Positions 6,625 through 14,599 of a stretch of 64,000 nt of DNA are shown here, piece after piece. The notes beneath the pieces are model-generated. The model was not told where the DNA came from, did no database searches, and worked only from the letters and a program-made list of their open reading frames with translations. Each line of letters starts with the position of its first letter. Within the stretch, counting starts at the first letter, position 1. The translations under genes and the position numbers were made by a program. This stretch comes from an uncultured Verrucomicrobia subdivision 3 bacterium (lineage in GTDB: Bacteria; Verrucomicrobiota; Verrucomicrobiia; Limisphaerales; UBA11358), in NCBI GenBank assembly GCA_903922735.1, contig CAIXUZ010000050.1, positions 20,396-84,395 of the forward strand, given 5' to 3'.

Positions 6625-8874
6625 ATGACCTTGCTGCAATCAATCGACACCGCGCTGTTTCATTTCATCAACAGCACGCTGGCCAACCCGTTTTTTGACT
6701 GGCTCATGCCCATCTTGAGCGGAAACGGCGTTTCATGGCTGCCCGCTTTGGTCATTGCGGTTCCGGCAATTTTGATCTGGGGTTCCGCGCGGCTGCGGGT
6801 TTGTGCGCTGCTCATGCTGCTCGCGGTCACGCTCGGCGATCCACTGGTAATCGGCTCCATCAAGGAATCGGCGAGTCGCTACCGGCCGTTTGTGACCCAG
6901 CCCGACGCGAGGCTATTTGGCACTGCCGGCAAAGGCTACGTCGCTCCCCTGCCCGACGGCACCCGACCGCCCACAGCCAATCACCACAGCATGCCCTCCG
7001 CCCACTCAGCCAACTGGTTTGCGATGGCGACAATTGCATTTCTCTTTTTCCGACGCAGCGCACGGGTGATGTTTCCGATGGCCGCCGCCGTGGCCTTTTC
7101 CCGCATTTATAACGGCGTGCATTATCCCACCGATGTCTTGGTGGGTGGCGTGCTGGGCGCGGGTTATGCCATTGCACTGATCGTCGCGGTGCAGGGAATC
7201 TGGAATTTCATCGGCAAAAAAACTTTTCCGGCGTGGCACGCACAAATGCCAAACCTGCTGAATCCAGAGTCCGCTCCCAAACCGGAAATCGGGAACCTGA
7301 AATCTGATACGGAGTGGCTTCGGCTCGGTTACGGTGTCATTTTCCTCGCGCTCATCGGACGCTGGATATATCTCGCCAGCGGCATCATCAATCTTTCGCA
7401 GGACGAGGCGTATCAGTGGCTTTGGTCCAAGCACCTGGCGCTGTCGTATTACAGCAAGCCGCCGGGCATTGCGCTGCTGCAATGGTTTGGCACGTCACTT
7501 TGGGGTGACACCGAATTCGGCGTGCGCTTTTGCTCGCCGCTGCTGGCCGCGATTTTGAGCGTACTGGTGCTGCGCTTCATGGCGCGCGAAGTCGGCGCGA
7601 AGCCGGCGTTCGTCCTGCTGCTGATCACCTTTGCCGTGCCCCTGCTCGTGGTCGGTTCCGTGCTGATGACCATCGATCCGCCGCTGGTGTTGTGTTGGAT
7701 GTGGTCGGTCGTGGCCGGCTGGCGCGCGGTTCAACCGGATGGCAAAACCCGAGACTGGCTGATCGTCGGCCTCGCGATGGGACTCGGTTTTCTCTGCAAA
7801 TACACCGCCATGTTGCAACTCGTCTGCTGGGTGATTTTCTTTGCGCTGCATCAATCAGCGCGGATTCACCTGAAGAAAACCGGGCCGTGGCTGGCGCTTT
7901 TGGTGTTCGGAATCTGCACTTTGCCGGTGTTGATTTGGAATTCACAGCATGGCTGGATTACCGTTAATCACGTCACGGGTGACGCCGGAATGCATAGCGC
8001 ATGGCAACCGACGTTGAATTATTTCTTCGAGTTCACCGGCGCGGAATTCGGTTTGCTGAATCCCATCTTCTTCATCGCCGCGCTGTGGGCAATGTTTGTC
8101 GGATGGAAACGCCGGGCGGAAAAACCGTTGTGGTTATTCCTGTTCTGCATGAGCGCGCCGGTGTTTCTCGGCCACTGGCTGTTTTCATTTCATTCCCGGG
8201 TGCAGCCAAACTGGATTGCCGCCGCCGTGCCGCCGATGCTCTGCTTGATGGTGGCGGTCGGGAGCGAAAGCAAGTTGCGGCTGAAGCCGTGGCTCATTGC
8301 CGGCATGATGCTCGGCCTGGTTGCTTCAGCGTTTCTCCATGACAGCGGCTTATTGAAGCACTTGGCCGCCAAACTGCCCGGCGACAAAGATCCGGCGCAT
8401 CGCCTCGTCGGCTGGCGCGAAACCGCCAAACTCGTCGAGATCGAGCGGGCCAAATTTGACACCAACGCCTTCATCATCGCAGATCACTACGGAACCACCG
8501 GACTCTATTCGTTCTACTCTGAGCCCGCCCGCGTTGCTGCAAAATCCGCCACGCCCCTGGTCTATTGCGTGGATTCCGACCAGATTCTCAACCAGTTTCC
8601 TTTCTGGGACAGTTACAATTATCGCCAGCATCGGCACGGCGAAAATGCCATTTATGTGGTTCGCCTCGATCCGTATCCGCTGGAATCCGGATGGATTGGA
8701 AAATGGCTGCGACAACAGAAAGTTTCGCCAGTCGTTCCCGCTCCGCGAATCGAGTCTTACCGCATGACCGCCGAATTTGAATCCGTCACCAATCTCGGGG
8801 TGCGGGAAATTCCCATCGAGGACGGACGCATCTTCCAGCGGGTGCAAATCTTTGGTTGTTACCATCTGAAATGA
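6625..8874 (+). CDS. Fusion: PAP2-type phosphatase + GT39/ArnT-like membrane glycosyltransferase
   Basis: Membrane protein of 749 residues made of two enzymes. Residues 1-200 form a PAP2 lipid phosphatase with all three motifs: K80..R87-P88, PSAH at 124-127 and SR..H166..D170. After a short linker (about 205-230), residues 232 to about 640 form a multi-spanning GT-C glycosyltransferase of the PMT_2/ArnT type. Its first loop holds the acidic pair D260-E261 followed by YQWLWSKHLALSYYSKPP, the usual catalytic and carrier-binding signature. The last 110 residues are a soluble periplasmic domain. Such transferases use undecaprenyl-phosphate sugars and PAP2 enzymes recycle undecaprenyl pyrophosphate, so a linked carrier cycle at the outer face of the membrane is a reasonable inference. 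The acceptor is unknown; lipid A is a candidate given the LPS genes upstream. Its stop overlaps the next start (ATGA). Confidence 0.88.
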   Translation: MTLLQSIDTALFHFINSTLANPFFDWLMPILSGNGVSWLPALVIAVPAILIWGSARLRVCALLMLLAVTLGDPLVIGSIKESASRYRPFVTQPDARLFGTAGKGYVAPLPDGTRPPTANHHSMPSAHSANWFAMATIAFLFFRRSARVMFPMAAAVAFSRIYNGVHYPTDVLVGGVLGAGYAIALIVAVQGIWNFIGKKTFPAWHAQMPNLLNPESAPKPEIGNLKSDTEWLRLGYGVIFLALIGRWIYLASGIINLSQDEAYQWLWSKHLALSYYSKPPGIALLQWFGTSLWGDTEFGVRFCSPLLAAILSVLVLRFMAREVGAKPAFVLLLITFAVPLLVVGSVLMTIDPPLVLCWMWSVVAGWRAVQPDGKTRDWLIVGLAMGLGFLCKYTAMLQLVCWVIFFALHQSARIHLKKTGPWLALLVFGICTLPVLIWNSQHGWITVNHVTGDAGMHSAWQPTLNYFFEFTGAEFGLLNPIFFIAALWAMFVGWKRRAEKPLWLFLFCMSAPVFLGHWLFSFHSRVQPNWIAAAVPPMLCLMVAVGSESKLRLKPWLIAGMMLGLVASAFLHDSGLLKHLAAKLPGDKDPAHRLVGWRETAKLVEIERAKFDTNAFIIADHYGTTGLYSFYSEPARVAAKSATPLVYCVDSDQILNQFPFWDSYNYRQHRHGENAIYVVRLDPYPLESGWIGKWLRQQKVSPVVPAPRIESYRMTAEFESVTNLGVREIPIEDGRIFQRVQIFGCYHLK

Positions 8875-9713
8875 CCCAAAGAGAAGTATTTCTCCCCGTC
8901 CGCGACTACGACCTTGCCGCCACCCTCAATTCCGGCCAGGTCTTCCGCTGGCAACCCGATGGTGACGTATGGAACGGCGTGCTCGGGAAACATTTTCTCC
9001 AGCTCGCGCAAACGTGCGATGGCATCCACGCCCGCGCCGCCGCGCCGGTGGCTGACTGGCAATTTCTCCGCGACTTCTTGCAGGTTGACACGGATCTGGC
9101 CGCCATTTTGAAAACTTTTCCCGACGACGAGCCGATGCGCGCCGCCGTCAAGGCGTGCCGCGGACTGCGGCTGCTCCGGCAGGATCCGTGGGAATGTCTC
9201 GCCTCGTTCATCCTTTCGTCCACCAAGCAAATCATCCAAATCCGCCAGATCGTCGCCCTGCTCTCCAGCAAGTTTGGTGAGCCGGCTTTGGGCGCAGGCT
9301 CAAACAGCTTTCCGACCCCGCAAAGCATTGCCGCCGCTTCCGAGGGTGAATTGCGCGCCTGCAAAATGGGGTTTCGCGCTCCGAGCCTGCTGAACGCGGC
9401 ACGACAGATCGCCACCGGGAAATTGGATCTAGAAAATATCCGCACGCTCGATTACGCCTCGGCCCGCGCCGAGCTGATGACGCTGCGCGGCGTCGGCGCG
9501 AAGATTGCCGACTGCGTGCTGCTGTTCGGCTACGGCTTTGATTCCGCATTTCCCGTGGACGTGTGGATTGAGCGCGCCTTGCAGGAGCTCTATTTCCCCC
9601 GTCGCCGGGCCAGCGACAAACGGCTCCGTCACTTTGCCGCCACGCATTTCGGCCCGCATGCCGGCTACGCGCAGCAATATCTTTTCCATTACATGCGGAC
9701 GAAGTTGAAATAG
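8871..9713 (+). CDS. 8-oxoguanine DNA glycosylase, OGG1-like HhH-GPD protein
   Basis: Bifunctional base-excision repair glycosylase/AP lyase of 280 residues. The N-terminal OGG_N domain shows RDYDLAATLNSGQVFRWQ (residues 11-28). The HhH-GPD domain follows, with the hairpin LRGVGAKIADC; K211 matches the catalytic Lys of OGG1 and D230 in PVDVW the catalytic Asp. This is the OGG1 type rather than MutY or AlkA, which is uncommon in bacteria but known in several phyla. The start ATG at 8871 overlaps the stop of the PAP2-glycosyltransferase gene, which argues for translational coupling. The next gene comB starts 12 bases downstream. Confidence 0.88.
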   Translation: MTQREVFLPVRDYDLAATLNSGQVFRWQPDGDVWNGVLGKHFLQLAQTCDGIHARAAAPVADWQFLRDFLQVDTDLAAILKTFPDDEPMRAAVKACRGLRLLRQDPWECLASFILSSTKQIIQIRQIVALLSSKFGEPALGAGSNSFPTPQSIAAASEGELRACKMGFRAPSLLNAARQIATGKLDLENIRTLDYASARAELMTLRGVGAKIADCVLLFGYGFDSAFPVDVWIERALQELYFPRRRASDKRLRHFAATHFGPHAGYAQQYLFHYMRTKLK

Positions 9714-9725
9714 GATTTTGACGCC

Positions 9726-10484
9726 ATGCACATCGACACCATCCTCTCCCCGCTGGAACTGCCCGCGCTCGCCCGGCGCGACTTGCGCGGGACGGCGTGC
9801 GTGGTGTTCGACATTCTCCGCGCGACCAGCACCTTTGTCACCGCGCTGCACCATGGGGCGGCGGCAATCATCCCCGTCAACGAAATCGCCGAGGCGGTCG
9901 CAATGCGCCAGGCGAAGCCGGAGCTTCTGCTCGCCGGCGAGCGCGACGGCTTGAGAATCCGCGCCGGACAATCCGGCGGCGTGGATTTTGATTTCGGCAA
10001 TTCCCCGCGGGAGTTCACGCCGGAGCGCGTGCGGGGAAAAACGATTGTCTCCACCACCACCAATGGCACGCGCGCCTTGAGTTCCTGCGCCGGCGCCAAG
10101 CGCGTGCTGGCGGCGGCTTTTCTGAATCTGACCGCCACGGCCGAATTTCTCCAGCGGGAAAAGGTTGCGGAGGTTTTACTGATCTGTGCCGGAACTGGAG
10201 ACGGGGTGGCGACCGAAGATGTGATGGCGGCGGGGGCGATGGTGGAATTGCTTTCGGCGCGCCAAGGGGTTCGCGGCACCCGTTCTGATTCGTCTGAACA
10301 CGCGCGCCAGGTTTATGTTCAGGCCAGGACGGATTTGACGGCGGCCATCGGCGGTTCTCAAAATGGCCGCCGGCTGCTGGGGCTGCCGGGGATTTCCGGG
10401 GACGTTGCGTTTTGTGCGCAGGCCGACGTCTTCAATCTGGTGGCGGTGATGCAGGCCGGCGGCGCGCTGCGGCGGGCGGCGTGA
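9726..10484 (+). CDS. comB: 2-phosphosulfolactate phosphatase family protein ComB
   Basis: Protein of 252 residues of the ComB family, named for Mg-dependent dephosphorylation of 2-phosphosulfolactate in coenzyme M synthesis. In bacteria without coenzyme M its substrate is uncertain. Family motifs are VVFDILRATSTFVTAL (residues 27-42), LAGERDG, DFGNSPREF and TTTNGTRAL, and near the C-terminus NGRRLLGLPG and DVAFCAQAD. Length and motif order are complete. It follows the DNA glycosylase gene closely and ends before a bidirectional terminator. Confidence 0.9.
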   Translation: MHIDTILSPLELPALARRDLRGTACVVFDILRATSTFVTALHHGAAAIIPVNEIAEAVAMRQAKPELLLAGERDGLRIRAGQSGGVDFDFGNSPREFTPERVRGKTIVSTTTNGTRALSSCAGAKRVLAAAFLNLTATAEFLQREKVAEVLLICAGTGDGVATEDVMAAGAMVELLSARQGVRGTRSDSSEHARQVYVQARTDLTAAIGGSQNGRRLLGLPGISGDVAFCAQADVFNLVAVMQAGGALRRAA

Positions 10485-10513
10485 CCGTCTGGTCGCGATT
10501 CAAGCCAGCGGAC

Positions 10514-10545
10514 AATAAAAAAGCCGCCCTGGCGGACGGCTTTTA
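10514..10545. terminator. Bidirectional intrinsic terminator between comB and the small basic gene
   Basis: AAGCCG (10521-10526) pairs with CGGCTT (10537-10542). An A run precedes and a T run follows the stem, so it can stop transcripts from both convergent sides. Confidence 0.75.
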
Positions 10546-10568
10546 GATTTGTCAAACGCGCGCCTCAG

Positions 10569-10673
10569 CTATTTCTTCTTCGCGGCTTTCTTGGTCTTGA
10601 TGATGGCCTTTTTGCGTTTGATGTAGGCCTTTCGGCGTTTCTTATGTTCGGCTTTGTTGTATTGTTGTCCCAT
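10569..10673 (-). CDS. 34-residue highly basic protein, ribosome-associated type (inferred)
   Basis: The product is 34 residues, begins MGQQYNKAEHKKRRKAYIKR and ends in a Lys/Ala tail; about half of the residues are Lys or Arg. It is read from an ATG at 10673. I associate short proteins starting MGQQYNK with Verrucomicrobiota, but their function is not known to me. The composition resembles the small ribosomal protein Thx or nucleic-acid-binding peptides. It is convergent to comB, ends beside the bidirectional terminator and is divergent from the lipoprotein gene at 10719, with only 45 bases between the start codons. The gene is short but codon-rich and clearly structured, so I regard it as real. 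Confidence 0.7.
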   Translation of the reverse strand: MGQQYNKAEHKKRRKAYIKRKKAIIKTKKAAKKK

Positions 10674-10718
10674 ATGTTTCTTTACTTTATTCGCGGGTTG
10701 CGATTTCGTGTACGCACT

Positions 10719-11246
10719 ATGAATTTTTCCGGGCGACGATTCAACCTTTATTTCCTGCTGACGGTGGCGCTGGCGCTGGGCGCCGGTTGCGCCACCGGCA
10801 AAAAAGACAGCAAACAGACCGCCGCGCTGCGGGTGCATATCGAATGCTCCGCCAATATCGCCCCCAGCGGGCAGACGGTGCTGGTGCTGCGTTCCCAGCC
10901 GGTGCAAGCCACCGTCACCGTCGATCCGATCCTGACCGAGGCGAATATCGCGTCCGCGAAACTGATTGATACTCCCGGCGGATTTGCCGTGGAGCTCAAG
11001 TTCGACAGCGCCGGAACGCGGACGTTGGAGCAATATTCTGCGTCCAATCCTGGCAAGCATTTGGTCATCTTCGGCCAGTGGGGTGAGAAATCAGGGGATG
11101 GACGCTGGCTGGCGGCACCGATCATTGGCCATCGCATCGGCACCGGGGTATTGGCATTCAGTGTGGACGCGAGCCGGGACGAGGCTATAAAACTGGTTTT
11201 GGGCTTGAACAACAACGCCGCCAAAATGGCCGCCAAGAAATTCTGA
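10719..11246 (+). CDS. Lipoprotein with a SecD P1-head-like domain
   Basis: Protein of 175 residues. The N-terminus has a hydrophobic stretch ending LALGAGC, a lipoprotein cleavage site, after an unusually Arg-rich start. The mature part resembles the periplasmic P1 head of SecD: VDPILTEANIASAKL, then a strand like AVELKFDSAGTRTLEQYS, then KHLVIFGQW and LAAPIIGHRIGTGVLAF. In SecD the same order is found (TEADI.SA, F.LD.EGA..F, GK.LAI.LDG, APVI, G). There are no SecD membrane segments. It may therefore be a free-standing substrate- or partner-binding module. Two bases separate it from the M23 peptidase gene, so both are probably one operon. Confidence 0.7.
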   Translation: MNFSGRRFNLYFLLTVALALGAGCATGKKDSKQTAALRVHIECSANIAPSGQTVLVLRSQPVQATVTVDPILTEANIASAKLIDTPGGFAVELKFDSAGTRTLEQYSASNPGKHLVIFGQWGEKSGDGRWLAAPIIGHRIGTGVLAFSVDASRDEAIKLVLGLNNNAAKMAAKKF

Positions 11247-11247
11247 A

Positions 11248-12270
11248 ATGTTTCACCGCTTTTCCCGCCGCGCCCTCTGCGCGGCCTTATCCGTTGTCGC
11301 CGTCAATTTATCCGCGCAGACGCCGTTTAAATTTCCGACGGCCAATCATTCCCTGTACGAGCCGGGCAAGGAACTGGAGTTTTTCGTCCCCACCTCGGCG
11401 GACCGGCCGTGGACGACCGGCACTTTCGGCTGCGTGCGCACCGACGGCTGGCAGATGCACGAAGGGGTGGATATCCGCAGCCTGCAGCACGACAAACGCG
11501 GCGAGCCCACCGATCCCGTCCTCGCCACGGCCGACGGCGCCGTGATGTATGTCAACACCAAGGCCGGCCTTTCCAACTACGGCAAATACATCGTCCTCCG
11601 CCACCTCGTCGAGGACCTGGAAATCTATTCCCTCTACGCGCACCTGAGCGAGATCGCGCCCGGCGTCAGCGCGGGCAAGGCCGTCAATGCCGGGGCCGTC
11701 ATCGGCACCATGGGCCACACCTCCAACACCAGCGAACGCATCGGCAAGGAACGCGCCCATGTCCACTTCGAATTGAATGTGCTGATGAACGACAATTTCT
11801 CCGCCTGGTTCAAAAAGAACCTCCCCGGCGAGCGCAATGACCATGGCGTGTGGAATGGCCAGAACCTGAACGGCCTCGACCCTCGCGACGTGCTGCTCGC
11901 CGAAAAGCCGGGCTCCAGGAAATTCAGCCTGCTCGAATTCATGCGCAGCCAGACCGAGCTTTGCCGGGTGACCGTGCGCGCCACCAACTTCTCCTATCTC
12001 AAACGCTACGCCCCGCTCATCCTGAAAAATCCCAAGGCCGACAAGGACGGGATTGCGGGCTATGAAATCGCCATCAATTACAACGGCGTCCCCTTTGCGT
12101 TCCTGCCGCGCGCCGCCGCGGAACTCAAGGGCGCGGGGAAAATCCAGTTGCTCTCCGTGAACGAAGCCGAATATCGGGCGCATCCCTGCCGCAAACTCGT
12201 CATCCAGCGCGGCACCCGCTGGCAGCTCACCGAAAAAGGCCTGCGCGAATTCGGCTTGCTGACCTATTGA
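11248..12270 (+). CDS. Secreted M23 family metallopeptidase
   Basis: Protein of 340 residues with a Sec signal peptide (residues 1-23, ending LSAQ). The LytM/M23 zinc site is complete: H71 and D75 in HEGVDIRS, H132 in LYAHLSE, and H171/H173 in HVHFE. Members with these residues are usually peptidoglycan endopeptidases. The C-terminal 150 residues after the catalytic domain are not recognised. It is the second gene after the SecD-head-like lipoprotein. A role in cell wall remodelling follows from the family; the substrate bond is not known. Confidence 0.88.
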   Translation: MFHRFSRRALCAALSVVAVNLSAQTPFKFPTANHSLYEPGKELEFFVPTSADRPWTTGTFGCVRTDGWQMHEGVDIRSLQHDKRGEPTDPVLATADGAVMYVNTKAGLSNYGKYIVLRHLVEDLEIYSLYAHLSEIAPGVSAGKAVNAGAVIGTMGHTSNTSERIGKERAHVHFELNVLMNDNFSAWFKKNLPGERNDHGVWNGQNLNGLDPRDVLLAEKPGSRKFSLLEFMRSQTELCRVTVRATNFSYLKRYAPLILKNPKADKDGIAGYEIAINYNGVPFAFLPRAAAELKGAGKIQLLSVNEAEYRAHPCRKLVIQRGTRWQLTEKGLREFGLLTY

Positions 12271-12333
12271 AACCGGCCCGCCGGAACTCCGGCGAGCAGG
12301 CTTCCCGCGTCCGGGAGGAACGCCCTGCGTTGA

Positions 12334-12708
12334 ATTGACGCCGCCGCCCGCGCCAAATATCTCGCCGACGGAGCGCGGCTCTGTGAGCCGCAGCACTCCG
12401 TTAAGCCAGTCAGCGCTAAAATCTCTCAACCCGTTTCTCTCAGCGAAGCCGCTGCGGGTCACAGACCCGCGCTCCCCCAAGCCTGCACCCTCGCCGACCT
12501 TTACGACCCGCTCGCCATGCCGCCCGAACTCGTCCAAGCCCATGCCGAGCTCGATCGCGCCGTGGAGAAATATTACCGCCCCGAGCCCTTCCATTCCGAC
12601 CGCGAGAGGGTGGAATATCTATTTGGCCGCTACGAAAAGCTCTCCGCCCCCTTGCTCCCCGCCACCCCCAAGACCAAAGGCCGGCGGCCAAAGACCACCG
12701 CCTTATAA
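12334..12708 (+). pseudogene. C-terminal remnant of a large DNA methyltransferase (MmeI/DrmMI-like), interrupted by a repeat
   Basis: The frame reads AAARAKY at 12340-12360, then roughly 40 codons of repeat sequence, then TLADLYDPLAMPPELVQAHA and LDRAVEKYYRPEPF..RVEYLFGRYEKL to a stop at 12706-12708. The flanking words are those I associate with the extreme C-terminus of large class I SAM-dependent DNA methyltransferases of the type IIL/DrmMI kind. The catalytic domains are absent. A stop codon lies at 12331-12333, so nothing longer is encoded. It is a decayed end of a defence gene, joined in frame across the inserted repeat. Confidence 0.65.
12361..12480. repeat. Interspersed repeat with two G/C hairpin modules inside the methylase remnant
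   Basis: ACGGAGCGCGGCTCTGTGAG at the left contains GCGGCTC..GAGCCGC. GCTGCGGGTC..GACCCGCGCTCC at the right forms a second module in inverted sense. It separates two segments that would be contiguous in an intact methylase. Confidence 0.6.
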
Positions 12709-12743
12709 ACCGTCAAGGGCAGGGCGAAAAAGCTGATTGGCCG

Positions 12744-12894
12744 TGTAGCGCCATCGGCGCGGCATCTTTGTAGCCATCAGAACCACTAAAATTTCAAGCT
12801 CCGTAGGAGCGGCATATTCGGGAGAGGTCGCTCCTACGGAGCTTTGGGCCTTCATATTCCCGTTCTACAAAGATTTCGCGCCTACGGCGCTGGG
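12744..12894. repeat. Compound palindrome, TGTAG-type element
   Basis: The outer arms are GTGTAGCGCCATCGGCGCGG..ATCTTTGTAG at 12744-12776 and its inverted match CTACAAAGAT..CGCGCC..GGCGCTG at 12862-12894. Nested inside is a 16-base perfect inverted repeat, AAGCTCCGTAGGAGCG with CGCTCCTACGGAGCTT. The right arm TTCTACAAA..CCTACGGCGCTGGGC recurs in degenerate form at 47539-47571, next to the second tandem island. Confidence 0.75.
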
Positions 12895-12938
12895 CTTTTT
12901 GGTCTCCTTTTGACCATTTCCGGGGGTAAACAGGGATT

Positions 12939-13186
12939 TTTCCGCCTTTTTGTCGCATTTTGAGCCATTTTCGCCTTCTCCGGTCGCCAGATTGGCTCCA
13001 CTGGCGGCGGGACTGGCGCATCTGGCGACGGGACTGGCGCATTTGGCGGCGGGACTGCGGGCAATGGCGGCGGGACTGCGGGCAATGGCGGCGGGACTGG
13101 CGCATCTGGCGGCACCATAGGGGCAGGGTTTCCGCCTTTTTGTCGCATTTTGAGCCGTTTTTGCCTTCTCCGGTCGCCAGATTGGC
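12939..13186. repeat. 58-bp direct repeat bracketing tandem island 1
   Basis: The stretch from TTTCCGCCTTTTTGTCGC to GGTCGCCAGATTGGC occurs at 12939-12996 and again at 13129-13186, offset by exactly 190 bases, with about two mismatches. The 21-bp tandem units lie between the two copies. Confidence 0.85.
13003..13107. repeat. 21-bp tandem repeat island 1
   Basis: Five consecutive 21-base units start at 13003, 13024, 13045, 13066 and 13087. They share GGCGRCGGGACTG and end in GGCGCATYT or CGGGCAAT. A decayed unit (GGTCGCCAGATTGGCTCCACT is the 21 bases before 13003) keeps the same phase on the left. No indels break the phase. Confidence 0.9.
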
Positions 13187-13331
13187 GTGGCTGGCGGCGC
13201 GAACGGCCACAGTTTGGTTTGGTGGGTCTGCTCGCGCTGCGAGGCGTGCCATCTTGAATTCAGGCACTGCCCGTTTTAAGTAAATTTGACTCGCCCGCGT
13301 TCGTGGATAAACTCTCCGCGTTTATTGATAC

Positions 13332-14579
13332 ATGAATCGCAAGCCCTCCATGCTGGTTGTCTTCCTGACCGTCTTTATTGACCTCATCGGCTTCGGCATC
13401 GTCGTGCCGCTGGTGCCCATGTATAGCCGTCATTACGGTGCGGACGGCTGGCTCATCGGCACCATCATCGCTTCGTTTTCGGCGATGCAATTCATCTTCT
13501 CGCCCATCTGGGGCAAACTTTCCGACCGGCACGGCCGCCGCCCGATTCTGCTCATCAGCACGGCCGGGGCGGCACTGTCGTATGTGCTGTTCGCCATCGG
13601 TTCCGGCTTTGAAAATCACTCCCTTGCGCTGGGCGCGCTGCTGGTTTCCCGCATCTTTGCCGGCGCGTGCGGCGGCAATATCACCGTCGCGCAGGCTTAC
13701 ATCGCCGACATCACGCCCCCGGAGAACCGCTCCAAACGCATGGGGCTGATCGGCATGGCCTTCGGCCTCGGCTTCATCTTCGGCCCCGCCATCAGCGGCA
13801 TCGCCTTGAAATTTGGCGGCGCCACCGCCCCCGGCTGGGCGGCGGCGGCCTTGTGCGCGCTGAATTTTTTCCTCGCCTATTTCATTCTGGCCGAGAGCCT
13901 CAAGCCGGATTCCATTCAGGCCGCCAACCGTCCGCATCTGGCCCAATGGGGTCACACTCTGGCGCAGCCCAAGATCGGCTTGCTCGTCTTGATTTTCTTC
14001 CTCGCCACCTTCGCCTTCAGCTGCTTTGAAAGCACTTTGCCGCTGCTCGTCAGCGACAGTTTTAATCTGGGCATTACCGTGGATGAAACCATGCCCGCAA
14101 CGACGGTTATCTCGCTGTTTGTTTTTTGCGGGATCATCGGTGCCATTATTCAGGGCGGCTTGATCGGGCGGCTGGTGAAAATGCTGGGAGAACCCAAGTT
14201 GATCGCCTTGAGTCTGCTGCTGACCGGCATCGCGCTGGCTGTGCTGCCCTTCATCAAGGGCGATGGCCCGTTGAAATGGTCGTCCGTCTTGCACGCCGCC
14301 GATGGTCCGTGGATCAAAATGCTGCTGGCGCTGGCCTTGCTCTCGATCGGCTCCGCGCTCACGCGGGCGCCGCTGTTTGGGCTGCTGTCCAATCTCGCTC
14401 CCGCCAGCGAGCAGGGGGCCACCATCGGCATCGCGCAAAGCGCCGGTGCCTTGGCGCGCATCGTGGGTCCGCTGTTCGCCGCGTCGCTTTACTTTCATTC
14501 GGCGGTGCTGCCCTACGTCATCTGCGGAGCGGTTTCGCTCATCGCCGCGCTGCTGGCCGCGCTGCGCCTGACGAAATAA
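13332..14579 (+). CDS. MFS drug:H+ antiporter, TetA-like (DHA1 family)
   Basis: Inner membrane transporter of 415 residues with about 12 hydrophobic spans. The loop after span 2 has the MFS motif GKLSDRHGRRP, and the first span contains the TetA-like FIDLIGFGIVVPLVP. The motif in span 5 (GMAFGLGFIFGPAISG) is the antiporter motif C, which indicates export driven by protons. Substrate cannot be told; TetA-like members in environmental bacteria often do not confer tetracycline resistance. It is a single gene behind the repeat region, and it converges on the HupE-like gene. Confidence 0.9.
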   Translation: MNRKPSMLVVFLTVFIDLIGFGIVVPLVPMYSRHYGADGWLIGTIIASFSAMQFIFSPIWGKLSDRHGRRPILLISTAGAALSYVLFAIGSGFENHSLALGALLVSRIFAGACGGNITVAQAYIADITPPENRSKRMGLIGMAFGLGFIFGPAISGIALKFGGATAPGWAAAALCALNFFLAYFILAESLKPDSIQAANRPHLAQWGHTLAQPKIGLLVLIFFLATFAFSCFESTLPLLVSDSFNLGITVDETMPATTVISLFVFCGIIGAIIQGGLIGRLVKMLGEPKLIALSLLLTGIALAVLPFIKGDGPLKWSSVLHAADGPWIKMLLALALLSIGSALTRAPLFGLLSNLAPASEQGATIGIAQSAGALARIVGPLFAASLYFHSAVLPYVICGAVSLIAALLAALRLTK

Positions 14580-14599
14580 ATAAATTCGAAGCTGCGGGT

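Larger units (their letters stand above)
12271..13331. other. Gene-poor region of about 1 kb built from repeats and a gene remnant
   Basis: Between the M23 peptidase and the MFS gene I see no intact gene. The region holds, in order, a methylase C-terminal remnant split by a repeat (12334-12708), a compound palindrome (12744-12894), and a 21-bp tandem island (13003-13107) inside a 58-bp direct repeat. Open frames across the island encode only low-complexity heptads rich in Arg, Trp or Pro and are not credible proteins. Confidence 0.7.

Noticed and set aside
13003..13107. CRISPR array
   Set aside because: The units are contiguous 21-mers without unique spacers, and no cas gene is present; the same applies to the islands at 47.7 and 57.5 kb.
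12960..13283. Open frame of 107 codons rich in Trp, Arg and Asp across tandem island 1
   Set aside because: The product consists of heptads WRRDWRI/WRRDCGQ forced by the 21-bp repeat, the opposite strand is also open, and there is no recognisable domain or ribosome-binding site.
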